Shown here in pieces: positions 11,566-21,382 of a DNA stretch of 39,940 nt; the first letter of the stretch is position 1, and each line of letters starts with the position of its first letter. Location: the NCBI GenBank assembly GCA_900642245.1, contig CAAAJI010000193.1, positions 1 through 39,940 on the forward strand, read 5' to 3'. The position numbers and the translations under genes were made by a program. A model generated the notes under the pieces. The model was given only the letters and a program-made list of their open reading frames with translations, was not told the DNA's origin and ran no database searches. The stretch is from Fragilaria radians. Its lineage: Eukaryota; Bacillariophyta; Fragilariophyceae; Fragilariales; Fragilariaceae.

Positions 11566-12172
11566 CTAGTCCATAGTATTTCGTTTTGTTCGATGCGTTT
11601 CTATCCAAAGTGAACTTGCTTGATCTAACCATCCTTGCCATAATGTAAAGGTAACTCCCTGAAACGATAGCCATGTGGGGACTTCTCCTCGCCCATATGA
11701 CCAGGGGACTGTTATATTATTCTTTGGGGTAGAGGAGGAACCTAAAAGCCATGAAAGACAACTAGTTTCCTGTCCAAAGTTTGGATCAATTGGCCTCAGA
11801 GATAATTTCCAATTTAAAGTATTCATTTCCAAGTTTTTTCTCAATGAATCAAATTTATTCACTCCACTCTGTTTCATATGCTGCTTCCTTATTTGGATTG
11901 ACCTTGTTATTCTCCTTTTGAGACAAATGATAATTATCTCCTTCATCCTTGTTCCAAAATATTATACCAACTTTATATCTATTGATACCACGTGGACAGC
12001 AGTCACGCCCTCCAATATCGAGAGTATAACAATGCCTAGCGCCGAGGGTAGTTGTGACTTCAAGTTTTGAATTAATATCATCAATGAGTTCGGACCATTT
12101 CATTTCAATTCGGAATATTGCATCGTCCTTGAAACGTCTCCACCATATATTATACATAGCAAGGTACATCAT
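11566..12172 (-). pseudogene. Paralog of the unknown membrane gene, split between two frames
   Basis: Two overlapping minus-strand frames make up one protein: 12172-11855 (YMMYLAMYNIWWRRF, then KWSELIDDINS, LGARHCYTLDI and GIIFWNKDEGD) and 11946-11566 (VNKFDSLRKN, VPWSYGRGEVPTWLSFQG, WIETHRTKRN). They overlap at 11855-11946, so a one- or two-base indel, or an intron too short to be credible (34 bases), must join them. The first hydrophobic segments present in the downstream paralog are missing or lie in an unseen upstream exon. The function is not recognised. Confidence 0.4.
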
Positions 12173-12389
12173 GTAGAATTTGAGTGAGTAATTGATAATT
12201 CAAAGCAACACCATTTCCTGGCAAGTGGTTTAGTTTTGATTGATTTCTGATTCACGCCAGTAAGTTTATAGCAATATAACATTTTGATACTATTAGACAT
12301 GATCCACCATAAACCGATTATTTATCTATGTAGGGAGTTGAGGTTGATGCTTTTTTCCATCCTGAATTTCATTACATGTCCCAAAGATT

Positions 12390-13580
12390 TTATGACATTA
12401 ACTTGATTATACTCTTTAATTGACTTCGGATACTTCGAAAGGTTAATCTTTTCTTTTGGTCAGGTGTTGACTTGATTATAGAATCTAATTGACTTCGGAT
12501 ATTTGGAAAGGTTAATCTTTTCTTTGGGTCAGGTGACCAACATTTTGATAACAATGTTGCAAGTTCATCGTTTTTCAGATATTTCAAGCTAGGACGTTCA
12601 TCACCGAGAACTACTTTGGCGTAAAACTCTATGGGTGTTTTGAATTCTGAAAATGGAACCCTAGTGGTCACAATCTGCCAAAGAAGTATGGCAAAGGAAT
12701 ACACATCAGCTGAAAAGCCGTAATCTTCCTCCATGCGGGCTACTTCCGGTGCCATATAACGTGGAGTGCCAGTACCTCCTGTCATTCTCCGTTGTTGCTT
12801 GCGAAGTTCTCCACTTCCCTTATGCTCTCTGGCAAAGCCGAAATCAAAAAGTTTGACTATTCCATTTTTGTCGAAGCCAATGTTTGCAGGCTTCAAATCT
12901 CTATATTGAATGGTAGATTTAACTTGTCAGTTAACTGAATTGGTGAGTCAGAAAAGTAGGATACAGTTGTTCATTTCTCACCGAAATATAAGTTGTTTTG
13001 CATGAAGATATGACATTCCATCTGCAATACCCACAGCAACATCTCGAAGTCTATCCTTAACGCTAGGTTTCGATGGAGGTAAGAGGCGAAATCGTCTTTT
13101 ACTCCATTGCAACAAACGCGCATCCAGGGTATCTACAAGTAGGTCAACAAGGATAAAGAAGTCTCCTTTGTTTAGTGATTCGTACAAATCCCCAGAACAA
13201 ATACCTTTCAAGGAAATGATATTTTCATGCTGAAGATTAGCAAGAATTTGTGCCTCAAGCGCCAAGTCTGATGCAGCTACATTGGATGCTCTCCTATTCA
13301 TTACAATGACAGGCTTCAATCGTTTCATGACACACGTGTCTTCTGAGTTGAAATGACCTTTATGATTTTTCTTGACATTCACCAGATGAGCTGTTGAGAA
13401 AGATCCCTGACCTAGAACACCTCGGATGCAAAGATCTTCCACATTGTACTTGGAAACACTGCTATCATCCAACGATTCTATCGAGGTAAATGACGAGGGT
13501 GCCCAAGAACAATGAAACTCTTTCAGCCTTTGCGATGCAGCATTACCTGGGCATGTAATTTCGGAAGATTCCTCCCACAT
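12390..13580 (-). CDS. Ser/Thr protein kinase, diatom-type, two exons
   Basis: The spliced model is complement(12390..12900, 12982..13580), 369 residues. The kinase domain runs from about 50 to 340: glycine loop GVLGQGSFSTAHL (54-66), ATP lysine in VMKRL (K86), helix-C Glu in LALEAQ (E109), catalytic loop FRDLKPAN (D201, K203, N206; the His of HRD is Phe), KLFDFGFAR (D219), GTPRYMAPEV (244-253), DVYSFAILLWQ. The catalytic loop is split by an 81-bp phase-2 intron, and splicing restores the motif exactly. All catalytic residues are present, so it is likely active; the substrate is unknown. This layout, with IFRDLKP and NIGFD, belongs to a group expanded in diatoms. The C-terminal tail is a 23-residue tandem duplication (PDPKKRLTFPNIRSQL / PDQKKRLTFRSIRSQL). 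The start is the first ATG; an upstream exon cannot be excluded because CTGCAG just above could be an acceptor. Confidence 0.9.
12400..12540 (-). repeat. 69-bp tandem duplication in the kinase C-terminus
   Basis: 'aattgacttcggata' recurs at 12418 and 12487, followed in both by 'tt(c/g)gaaaggttaatctttt' and the GGTCAGGTG end. The period of 69 bases keeps the frame and adds 23 residues. The few differences between units indicate a fairly recent event. Confidence 0.85.
12901..12981 (-). other. 81-bp phase-2 intron of the kinase gene
   Basis: The donor GTGAGA follows TTTCG at 12982; the acceptor ATATAG precedes AGATTTG at 12900. Joining makes CGA-GAT-TTG-AAG, the RDLK of the catalytic loop, which confirms the boundaries. 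Left in place, it ends the first exon with a stop. Confidence 0.9.
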
Positions 13581-14754
13581 CTGATCGCCCCTGCAGCGTA
13601 ACCAATGAAGTTATTTTATGACAGATAAATTATAAATTACTCGCTATTTAGAAATGACAGATGGAGTAAGAAGTCCTATGCAATATGTTTCATATTTCCG
13701 ATTGTGTTCGACACGAAATAAAAGCAATGAAAATGCAATTAAATCCATAATAAAATCATTTAACTAGGAAAATCTCGAATATCGTAAACCGACTTTTTAT
13801 ATTAAAGTAGTTTATTACAGCCCATCGTTTATCGTTCCCGTTGACCACATCATAGTGTGCAAGCAAGATTTCATCCATTCTACGCAACTAAATTATTCCA
13901 TCAGGAACGTCTCGGTTGTTTTCCACACGGCTTAAATCTTATATCCACTATGAACGCGATAGTATCAGAGGGGACCTGAATTATGCCAAATTTTATATGC
14001 AGCAAATGAGAATCGCGGTACGAAAACGAAACGAAATTGCTTATGTTGCCACTCAACGTCTAAAGCATAGGCTTTTCCATTAGAAGATATCATCTTGTTA
14101 ATTTTCCTTCTAAAAAAGCACTGTTATAAACATGCTGAGCTGAGTGCGCCGTAGTTATCAAATATCTGGGTGATTTTTGATTACATCATGGCAAGACAAA
14201 AAAACAGTTTAGCAACTCCAGCAGAAGTTTCTTGGTGCCCATTCTCATGATAATTGCCACTTTATATTGTCCTTGGTCCACTAGCGTTTGAGTAGTTAAA
14301 GCCAGAATTTGCAAAATTGAATTAGCTATATCCCTAGCATTTTTTGTCTCGCCTAATTACTCGTACTCGATCGCTTAGTCGAGTATTCACATGAAGTCGA
14401 TACAAAATGCAGAAGTTAATGTTGTAGACTCCGCTGACGGCCAGATCGGATGCAAAACGTTTTTAGTAGTAGGATTTATCAGCATTCCGTGCTGGCTGAT
14501 TCCTTCACTTTAACATACGTACATTATCAAATACAAGACTCTCTTCATTTTTTTAGTTTTCAAATCCATGAGTCAGATCTATTCTTTAATACAGAATTTC
14601 CTGCGATTGTTCATGGTAATATTTGGCTTTCCTATTGCTGAATTATTTTTGAAGAGCTTTTTGTCATTGTTGTAATTTTTTGTTTAATATTTGTTTTTGA
14701 CATGCTTTGATGTGTTTGATGTAGATAGACAGGCTGCGCCAGCTGCTCATTAGG
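13581..14754. other. Intergenic region upstream of the kinase
   Basis: No credible gene. The minus-strand promoter of the kinase should be in the part next to 13581. A 7-bp inverted repeat (TACTCGA / TCGAGTA, loop of 8) occurs near 14361-14384. A 63-codon plus-strand frame at 14450-14641 shows no protein signature. Confidence 0.4.
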
Positions 14755-15445
14755 GACATGTTAAAGCAAAAAGGGGTGGATTTCATCTGTACTTGGCATT
14801 CTTGGACTTGTTTGGAAGAAATAAGCATTAGTAACCAAATAAAGCATAAGTTGTATCACATTTCACCTGTGGATGCTAGAAGGTACTTCATCTTTGTGGT
14901 GATGAAAATTGAAGCTTCACTTATACCCCTACAACCTTTTTGAGTAGAACATGTAAGATCATGCCTTTTTTTGTTCACAAATTTAAATAATTATCATGAT
15001 GCTATTCAGCAAACTCTACAACAAACTACACAATTTGCTAAGTCTACTATCCTTGATTTGCTGGAGAAAGGAGGTAATTTCATTTGCCGTGAGTTGATAG
15101 ATGGAAACAAGAGGGAAAAACCAACTGAAACTACATTTGCATATTCTTGAAGCAGATAAAGCAGTGGTAGAAGAAGATTTTATGTGAACAAGGTCCCAAT
15201 CAACTTTATGTGCCAAGTTCGAAAATCTATGCTGCAATTGATGCCTGGATTCCTGGAATTGGGGCATTTCAAATGACAGTTGGAAAAAGCATGAAATCAA
15301 TGGAAATGCTAAAGCTGATTTAGCAATGCTTGGTGCAGCCAACAGATTTTATTGGCCACTCCCTCCTTTGTACTTCCATTCTTTCACCAAGAAATCACCT
15401 CAAGATATTGAGCAACATGACATGCAGCTTCCTTATCCAGAATAA
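14755..15445 (+). pseudogene. Divergent RHS/Crinkler-type C-terminal domain, decayed
   Basis: Plus-strand frames carry HKLYHISPVDARRYF (about 14850), DLLEKGGNFICRELIDGN (about 15055), YAAIDAWIPGIGAFQMTV (about 15222), ANRFYWPLPPLYFHSFTKK (about 15338) and IEQHDMQLPYPE ending in TAA near 15445. In the same order the CRN genes at 29.2-31.0 and 38.6-39.8 kb have VFSVGG, then CKCL, YPAID, FQFTV, KLYFVVPP and LEQYVLELPV. This is therefore the same PD-(D/E)xK-like C-terminal module of RHS/Crinkler proteins, from a different subfamily. Several stops and at least three frame changes make it a relic. No NTPase part or Crinkler header was found upstream. Confidence 0.65.
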
Positions 15446-16120
15446 AGGAAAACTCTTTAAGACAAACATGACAAATAATCTGTGAACAGTTTTTTTGCTT
15501 CATCATATTTCTTCCCAACAATATCAGTTTGAATATTCAATTCAAACTGTTATCCTTGTTAATGCAGTGTATACTAGCATGGGGTAATGCTTCATAAATT
15601 GACATTGATTTGTGTATTTTCAATTGAAATGATATGTTTTATAGGTTTGAACCCATTTTAGTTCTTGAATCAAAGTTCCATAGGCAGCTAAGTCTGATCA
15701 ATGACCTGCAAGTTAGTTGAATAATCACGAAAGATGAGTCTAGCACCAGCTCACAAGCTACTCATCTTCAACTATGTCAGTTTATAGGTCAAGAATTGCT
15801 GAGGTGTGTTCACAGCCATTCAGATAAGTAAACTAGCAGATGCACTCCAGAAGCACTCCAGAAGCACTGTGCATTCAATGCTTTTTGCTATCTTCTTCAT
15901 TGTTTTCAGAGCCAAGACACCCAATGCTGAAATTGGCTACACAATTATGGCATGAAGAATTCAATCTAGGGAAATAAGACAAAAGTCTACTTCCTACTCT
16001 CAAACTCATCCTCTCACTTAATGAGTCATTGTATCCAATTGTTTTACCTCAAATAGTATAAGGCATATTGCATTAGGAAATTATTCACATTTAGGACTTT
16101 AAGCTAAAGCACTCTACAAA
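15446..16120. other. No gene seen
   Basis: AT-rich sequence without a usable frame. An 11-bp motif 'actccagaagc' is repeated back to back near 15845-15866. The right part adjoins the 3' side of the unknown minus-strand gene. Confidence 0.4.
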
Positions 16121-16129
16121 TATTAAAAA

Positions 16130-16850
16130 TCAATGTTTTTTCAAATCAGCATGAAAGGTAAGGTAGATACACAGGAAGCGTACCTGCACAGGGTAAGGGA
16201 GTGATCCTTCTGGAAGCTCACCTACAAAAACCTTGGTGTGGCACCTCCTCTAACAATGAAGGCTTAGACAAGGTCTTGTAATGAGGCCCAGTCAAGGAGA
16301 TATCACAAGCAAAAGTGCTAACTTCCCCTACAGTACCTAATCCTAATGTTCTTGTAATCATTTTGGAAAAAAAAGACAATAGGGATATAGCGTACTTACT
16401 TGTTTGCAAGCAACGTTTTGGAATAAAAAGTGTGTAACTCACTTTTCAAAAGCCTTAGAAATATATCTACTGCTTTCTCACCGTCTATAATAAATTTCAC
16501 TTCAATAATTTCTGTATCTAATACTTCTCTAACAGTATGAAACATGATTTTGTTGACAGACATGCACCAATCAAGCTGCAAGATCTTTTCAATAAACCCC
16601 ATGACTGAACTTGTGTCCCCACAGTTTTCTGTAACGTTTGACAATATGTTCCAAACAGTTAGTCAAATACATTTCAAGGTTATGATTATGTGGACTTACT
16701 AATCATACTCTTCTCTTTTGCTATGCATGAAGGAAACGCTTTCAATAGTGCAAGAGTATCCTTTTTGATTTGTTGGTCTTGATATGTTGGGAGATCCTTC
16801 AACCTCAAACCCAATGGGCTGCACACTGATCTAAACAAGCAAATATAGCG
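16130..16850 (-). pseudogene. Unrecognised multi-exon gene, probably decayed
   Basis: Minus-strand pieces join well through plausible introns. Exon a (about 16833-16701) reads VCSPLGLRLKDLPTYQDQQ, then IKKDTLALLKAFPSC, and ends at ATTA|GTAAGT. Exon b (about 16630-16409) reads NCGDTSSVMGFIEKILQLDW, then FIIDGEKAVDIFLRLL, and ends at AACAA|GTAAGT. Exon c, after TTACAAG at about 16363, continues in phase with LGLGTVGEVSTFACDISLTG, then KTLSKPSLLEEVPHQ, and meets a TGA at about 16218. A coding-like continuation (HTKVFVGELPEGSLPYPVQ) in another frame down to about 16190 suggests one frameshift. No domain was recognised. Two donor sites with GTAAGT that keep phase support a real gene in the past; the first exon was not found. 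Confidence 0.45.
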
Positions 16851-16892
16851 TTTTGTTTTAAATGCTAGTAGCTTGGATTGATCCTTTAGAGT

Positions 16893-16916
16893 ATTGGCAA
16901 TCTGGAGATTGCCAAT
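16893..16916. repeat. 24-bp near-perfect palindrome
   Basis: Arms ATTGGCAATCT and AGATTGCCAAT are exact reverse complements around a GG centre. A further half copy (ggattgccaattt) follows at about 16920. It could form a hairpin or be a dimeric binding site; no role is known. Confidence 0.7.
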
Positions 16917-17059
16917 TTTCGGATTGCCAATTTCATCTCCTTTATCCGGTTAAGGGCTTCTCACCTCGGACAACGTTTCTATCAACACGCTAACATCTGG
17001 ATCAAGTCCGAGAACAACTAAAGTGACATATTCACTAAATACTTTTCATTCTGACATAC

Positions 17060-17640
17060 CTTGACTAGAAATCAAGAAGTTAATCCCGAACACAAGAGGT
17101 CGTAAGTGACACCAGTCTAAGTAATAAAGCACTAAACAAAGAGTTGTGTGCGCTGTAAAAAAAGCTAGAATTAAAATATTTTTATATTTACTCATCTAAT
17201 TATGGATAAGTTCCAAGTTAACTATCATTTCTATAGCTACCACAAGCTTTACAGACAAAGTCATTCATAAAACAAACTTGGTGAAATATAAGTGTTATTT
17301 ATACATTGAACGTATGTTTATACAATCCAGTACATGATCTAAATTAGACAGTACTAATAAATGATCTATTTAAACACGTAATTGCAAATCCAACACTCTA
17401 AGATTAAAAGAGTTGAAGATCTAAATTAAGTTATTCTTATTGGCAGCCAAATTGTCTGTATTGACAAACCAAATTATCCTTATTACCAAGTTGAACAGAC
17501 TTGCCCAATCCTTAGGGGACAAAAGGCTCAAGCAAAATCAAAATCTTCAAGAGATGGTATCTCTTGAAAAGGATCAAGAATATCTCTTGAGAGAAGTTCG
17601 AAAACTACACAAAACTAGATAGAATACGGCTTAAAATAGA
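17060..17640 (+). repeat. Dispersed repeat R1, copy 2, with a small coiled-coil frame
   Basis: Same-orientation partner of 960-1560. It contains an open frame at 17440-17622 (60 codons, ending in TAG) whose product has leucines and isoleucines in heptad-like spacing (LSVLTNQIILITKLNRLAQSL) followed by a charged helix (EYLLREVRKLHK), suggesting a coiled coil. The matching stretch in copy 1 is broken by stops. It may be the end of a gene family or of a non-autonomous transposon. Confidence 0.55.
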
Positions 17641-17706
17641 TCATAATTCTTCATTGTGTACCTTTCTGTAGTTTAACATAGAGCACAATTGATTGTGTAA
17701 GCAGCA

Positions 17707-18242
17707 TTGTCGGATGTCTATCTTCCACGTCGATCAGATCAGTACGGTACATTCTCGGAAGTAGAAGGGAGATATGTCCATACATCCATTTATGTAATGG
17801 TCTATTCCTTGACAATTATTGTGGGGGTATATGTTTCAGCCTCTCTGCTTGCTTCTTTCCTTACAGGGTATTCCTCAACAGGACATAGTGTACACTAGAA
17901 ATCAAAAGGGTATTTCAAATTATTGTGAAGCCAATGCATTTTTCCAAATTACTATTACTTTGCATTTTTACTTTCTTTAAATTATTTAAGTATGAAAAGT
18001 ATAACGCCAATCATTTATTTTGTTATATATATTTTTCAGATGGATTTCTATATTCATGTGATTTTCGTAGTCCACGAGCTGCAATATATATTCATTATAT
18101 AAGCCTCTTTCCTGTTGCACTATACACAGACGAATGTCTAATGACTATTTATGCAAATGTCTTCGATGATGAACAAAATATTGCACTTGGTACTGGGTTT
18201 TCCAGTTTTGCTTTTCCGAGCAATTTCATTGACACATCATGA
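17707..18242 (+). CDS. Possible two-exon unknown membrane or secreted protein
   Basis: A 63-codon frame at 17707-17898 has one strong hydrophobic segment (YVMVYSLTIIVGVYVSASLL). A second stretch, from about 18040 to the TGA at 18242, reads DGFLYSCDFRSPRAAIYIHY, then LFPVALYTDECLMTIYANVF. The second stretch is preceded by a pyrimidine-rich tract ending TTTTTCAG, a good 3' splice site, so the two may be exons of one gene. The donor was not identified with certainty and no family is recognised. It could equally be a chance open region. Confidence 0.3.
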
Positions 18243-18308
18243 CTATGAATCAAAATCAAACTTTATTTTCAACGAAAAAGCACAGTAAACCATTAGAAGT
18301 ATTTACAT

Positions 18309-18393
18309 CTCCATTTGAATATGTAGGAAAAAGATGACAAAAGATACGGAAGCAACTCCATTTGAATGTAGGGTAAAAAATGACAAAAAATAC
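18309..18393. repeat. Two-copy tandem repeat, period 47
   Basis: 'ctccatttgaat' followed by 'gtagg' and 'atgacaaaa' occurs at 18309-18355 and 18356-18393 with small indels. It is non-coding. Confidence 0.75.
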
Positions 18394-19135
18394 AATATGT
18401 AGACACCATGGGTTCTTGTCTTATTTCTGATTTTAGCTGAATCTAGGTCAATCGGATGAACTCAAAGTCTCAGATATGCTGACAAGGTGTAAGCAAAGGA
18501 ATTTTCAAAAGGTTAAATCCAATTCAATCAAATCATTTGTTTCTAATTTCAAATTCCTTCAACGTTTGGTCTTGTCCACAATTTGCATTACCCTACGCTA
18601 CATATACATATACATCAAGAAAGGATGCTAGCAGGAAATGGTGCTTACGCTTCATTCCCCAGTTGTGTGAATGCGCGAGAAAATGCTTTTAATTTTGATA
18701 ACTCAGCAACAATTGATTTCTATTGGTTGGTTTTGTAAAAATACGCTAAGTAGTGTTGGATGACTGCGAACTGCGACCCACGATAAAATTTTGTTCTCGA
18801 ATAATCATTCGTGAAAACAAATGTTACTAGTATTTTCTCCAGTACCCTGTAACGTCTTACTTGCATTCCAAATTGATTATGCGATTATGTCAGTATCGAT
18901 TTTAAGTTTGAACTCAGGGGTTATGTAACAAGTTTTCCAATTAACAAGTTAACCGATATTGGAATGAAATGTATACCCATTAGTAGGATGATTATTTGGA
19001 AGAAAAGACTCAACGCATCTCTGAGAGCGAAACTTTCCAACGCTCGTGTTACCATTTTTTCAAAGTGCGCTCACATCGACACAAAATTATTTTTTCACGA
19101 CACATACATATTACAAGTCAATACGCAGCTAATCA
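18394..19135. other. Intergenic region upstream of the Lys/Gly-rich gene
   Basis: No gene supported. The 74-codon frame at 18964-19188 overlaps the next gene in another frame and is not protein-like. The promoter of the 19136 gene should lie here; no motif was recognised. Confidence 0.4.
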
Positions 19136-20398
19136 ATGAAGTTCGCAACCTTCCTAGTGTTGCTTTTATCAGCAGCAATCCGCGTTAGCTCTCTTGATGA
19201 TGGTGAGATTACGCCAGATGTATTGAATGAATTCATAGGCGAATCATCAAGTACTCAGGATACCGAACATCGTCGTATGAAGGGTCAACGAGATCTCACG
19301 ATTACCAAAGAAATGCTTCGAAGTTCCTTCTTCGATATGCAACTGAATCGTAACAGTGGTAAGGGTAACAGTGGCGAGGGTGGCAAGGGTAGCAGTGGCG
19401 ATAGTGGTAAGGGCGGAGGAAAAGGTGGCAAGAAGAGTGGTAAGAAAGGTGACTCGGACATGTCACCTGCAGCATCTCCCAACATGTCTCCGACAACTGC
19501 ATGTGGTACTCCAACATGCGGAACGCCAACCTGCACGGGTACTACAGGCTGCGGATCACCCGTGGGCACGAAGGCTCCTGTACCGACCTGTACGGGTACC
19601 ACTGGATGTGGAACGCCAACTTGTACCGGAGGTTGCTTTACACCTGCCATGACTCCAGTGGAATCTCCAGCGATGGTTTCTGGTAAAGGAGGAAGTGGAA
19701 AGAAAGGTTCCTCTAGTGGATCTGCTTCGGATGAAGGGAAGGGTGGAAAGAAAGGTAAAGGTGGAGGAAAGAAGGGAAGATCTGGTGGAAAGGGGGGGAA
19801 GGGAGGAAAGAAAGGCATTGATTCCTTCTTTCCTCCTGCTGCATCTCCTACTGGTTGCGGAGGCGATGACGACAGTCCATGCAACGGAAATGGTGGTGAC
19901 AATGGAGGTAATGGTAACAGTACCTGCGGATGTGAAATCGATCAAGTCGAGCTTGATTTTACCATGCTTCCATTTAACATCTCTGTCCCAGTGTCATCCA
20001 ATTCCGAAAATTCAGCCGTCGGGACTGTCTTTGTCTTTGGTGATCCCCTCTTTGATTTGAATTTGACAATTCTGGATGGGACCTTCGTGGGTGGGTTGTG
20101 TCATAAGACACAATTGACGCAACCTGTTGGTTCCTCTACGACACTAGTCGGTGGAGGATACTGCTTCTTTACCTTTACTGTGTCCGATGGTACGACTTCA
20201 GTGACATTTAATGCTGTCGGCGAAGTCTTTGATACGTTAGGAGGAACCTTGGCAATTACTGGTGGGACTGGTGAACTAACAGGTGTCTATGGTGAAATTG
20301 AACTGTCACCCGTATATGAAACAGATGATCTGGTTGACTTCTTTACAGAAGCAAGTATATACGTCGGAGCAGCCTCCTTGTTTGTTCCATTGTTTTAA
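19136..20398 (+). CDS. Secreted Lys/Gly/Ser- and Cys-rich protein with a dirigent-like C-terminal domain
   Basis: An intact single-exon frame of 420 residues. Residues 1-19 are a signal peptide (MKFATFLVLLLSAAIRVSS). Residues 73-107 and 182-228 are Gly/Lys/Ser-rich, with repeated GGKG, GKKG and KGGKK. Residues 118-167 hold Cys/Thr/Pro repeats (GTPTC, TCTGTTGCG twice). A second Cys/Asn/Gly patch is at 240-266. Residues about 285-392 (GTVFVFGDPLFD, DGTFVGGLCHKT, CFFTFTVSDG, TLAITGGTGELTGVYGEI) have the signature of the dirigent/allene-oxide-cyclase-like barrel, with the ITGGTG turn. Lys clusters in low-complexity secreted diatom proteins recall silaffin-type, cell-wall-associated proteins, but that is composition, not homology. 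It most likely acts in the wall or extracellular space. Confidence 0.85.
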   Translation: MKFATFLVLLLSAAIRVSSLDDGEITPDVLNEFIGESSSTQDTEHRRMKGQRDLTITKEMLRSSFFDMQLNRNSGKGNSGEGGKGSSGDSGKGGGKGGKKSGKKGDSDMSPAASPNMSPTTACGTPTCGTPTCTGTTGCGSPVGTKAPVPTCTGTTGCGTPTCTGGCFTPAMTPVESPAMVSGKGGSGKKGSSSGSASDEGKGGKKGKGGGKKGRSGGKGGKGGKKGIDSFFPPAASPTGCGGDDDSPCNGNGGDNGGNGNSTCGCEIDQVELDFTMLPFNISVPVSSNSENSAVGTVFVFGDPLFDLNLTILDGTFVGGLCHKTQLTQPVGSSTTLVGGGYCFFTFTVSDGTTSVTFNAVGEVFDTLGGTLAITGGTGELTGVYGEIELSPVYETDDLVDFFTEASIYVGAASLFVPLF

Positions 20399-20809
20399 AA
20401 AAGCATTTGGATTGATTGGTGACGGAATGACTAACGTCTCATTACAAGGAGTGTATTCAAGAGGAAGCACTCGTCAAGGGGGGAAAATGTGTAACTAACT
20501 AAAATAACGGCAACATTGTGTGAGAATATTTTAGATGAGCTGCGTTGTGACATGCAGATCAGTTGTAGTGTCCTAGTATAACAATTTTGTAAGTTCGGAT
20601 ACAAGTTGAGTTGTAAGTACGTAGTGGTTTCAAGCTTTGTCGTAGTTACTGTACAAACTAGCTAGCCAACTTCGCTGGTCGAATGGATGTTCGCTTGTAC
20701 AGCATTGAATTAATCGTAGAAATTGGTACCATCGCGTTTTCGTTCAAAATTATTCCCATTTTTTTTCGGACAGTAGTAATTTAGGGGCGGTATTACATAC
20801 ATATGCATC
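20399..20809. other. Intergenic region
   Basis: This holds the 3' side of the Lys/Gly-rich gene and the promoter side of the next gene. No frame, repeat or RNA was recognised. Confidence 0.4.
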
Positions 20810-21382
20810 ATGTCCAAAAATACTACTACGACAACAATTCCAAAGTCAATTTCATCCAGCAACCACAATCCAAAGAATCATCAAATCAATAATTCTACAT
20901 TGTATGGTTCCAATGATTATCATAATAAGCAATATTCTTCTTCATCTTCTACTTCACTCCCAACGACAGCCTATTATGCAAGAATCATACTTATCCTATC
21001 CTTTCTTTGGTTAGTAGTATGGGGATGGCAATTACGATATGAATTACTTTCCTTGCATGAGGAAACCAATAGAACCATGAAAACTTCAACACCTATACCA
21101 AATGACCATAATTGGTTATTTTATAATGATAATTATGATGCTGATGAGAGTTCTAATTACTTGCAATGGATACCTCAATTATTTTTTCCAAATAATGATG
21201 TTACCTCTCAGCGAGAAGAACAACTAGAAGAACAAGGACAACAACAAGAACCAACAGATAATGAATCACAACAACGTCGATTACAGAATTCAGTACGAGG
21301 AAAGTCAGCCAAAACAAAGAGGATTACTATTAATGAAAATCGTAAGCGTTGGATACCACAATTATTTTTTATAAAAAAATGA
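20810..21382 (+). CDS. Unknown single-pass membrane protein with Gln/Glu-rich repeat tail
   Basis: A 190-residue frame. The N-terminus (1-55) is rich in Ser, Thr, Asn and Tyr. One transmembrane segment follows (YYARIILILSFLWLVVWGW, about 55-73), then a polar tail with WIPQLFFPNNDV, an acidic/Gln stretch (REEQLEEQGQQQ) and RRLQNSVRGKS. The motif WIPQLFF returns at the very end, where a second copy of the tail repeat begins and is cut off by a frame change in a run of A's (21371-21377). The 3' continuation remains coding-like in another frame, so the real protein may be about 50 residues longer. No family is recognised; many such low-complexity membrane proteins are lineage-specific. Confidence 0.6.
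   Translation: MSKNTTTTTIPKSISSSNHNPKNHQINNSTLYGSNDYHNKQYSSSSSTSLPTTAYYARIILILSFLWLVVWGWQLRYELLSLHEETNRTMKTSTPIPNDHNWLFYNDNYDADESSNYLQWIPQLFFPNNDVTSQREEQLEEQGQQQEPTDNESQQRRLQNSVRGKSAKTKRITINENRKRWIPQLFFIKK

Noticed and set aside
11855..11946. 34-bp intron (GT...AG) joining the two frames of the unknown membrane gene
   Set aside because: It would restore the frame but is far shorter than the 62- and 81-bp introns seen here; a small indel is more likely.
14361..14384. 7-bp inverted repeat TACTCGA/TCGAGTA
   Set aside because: Too short and without a nearby gene end to call a terminator or operator.
19285..20060. Pro-rich minus-strand frame of 205 codons and several shadows at the Lys/Gly-rich gene
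   Set aside because: They arise from the Gly/Lys-rich low-complexity codons read in reverse; the plus-strand gene has the signal peptide and domain.
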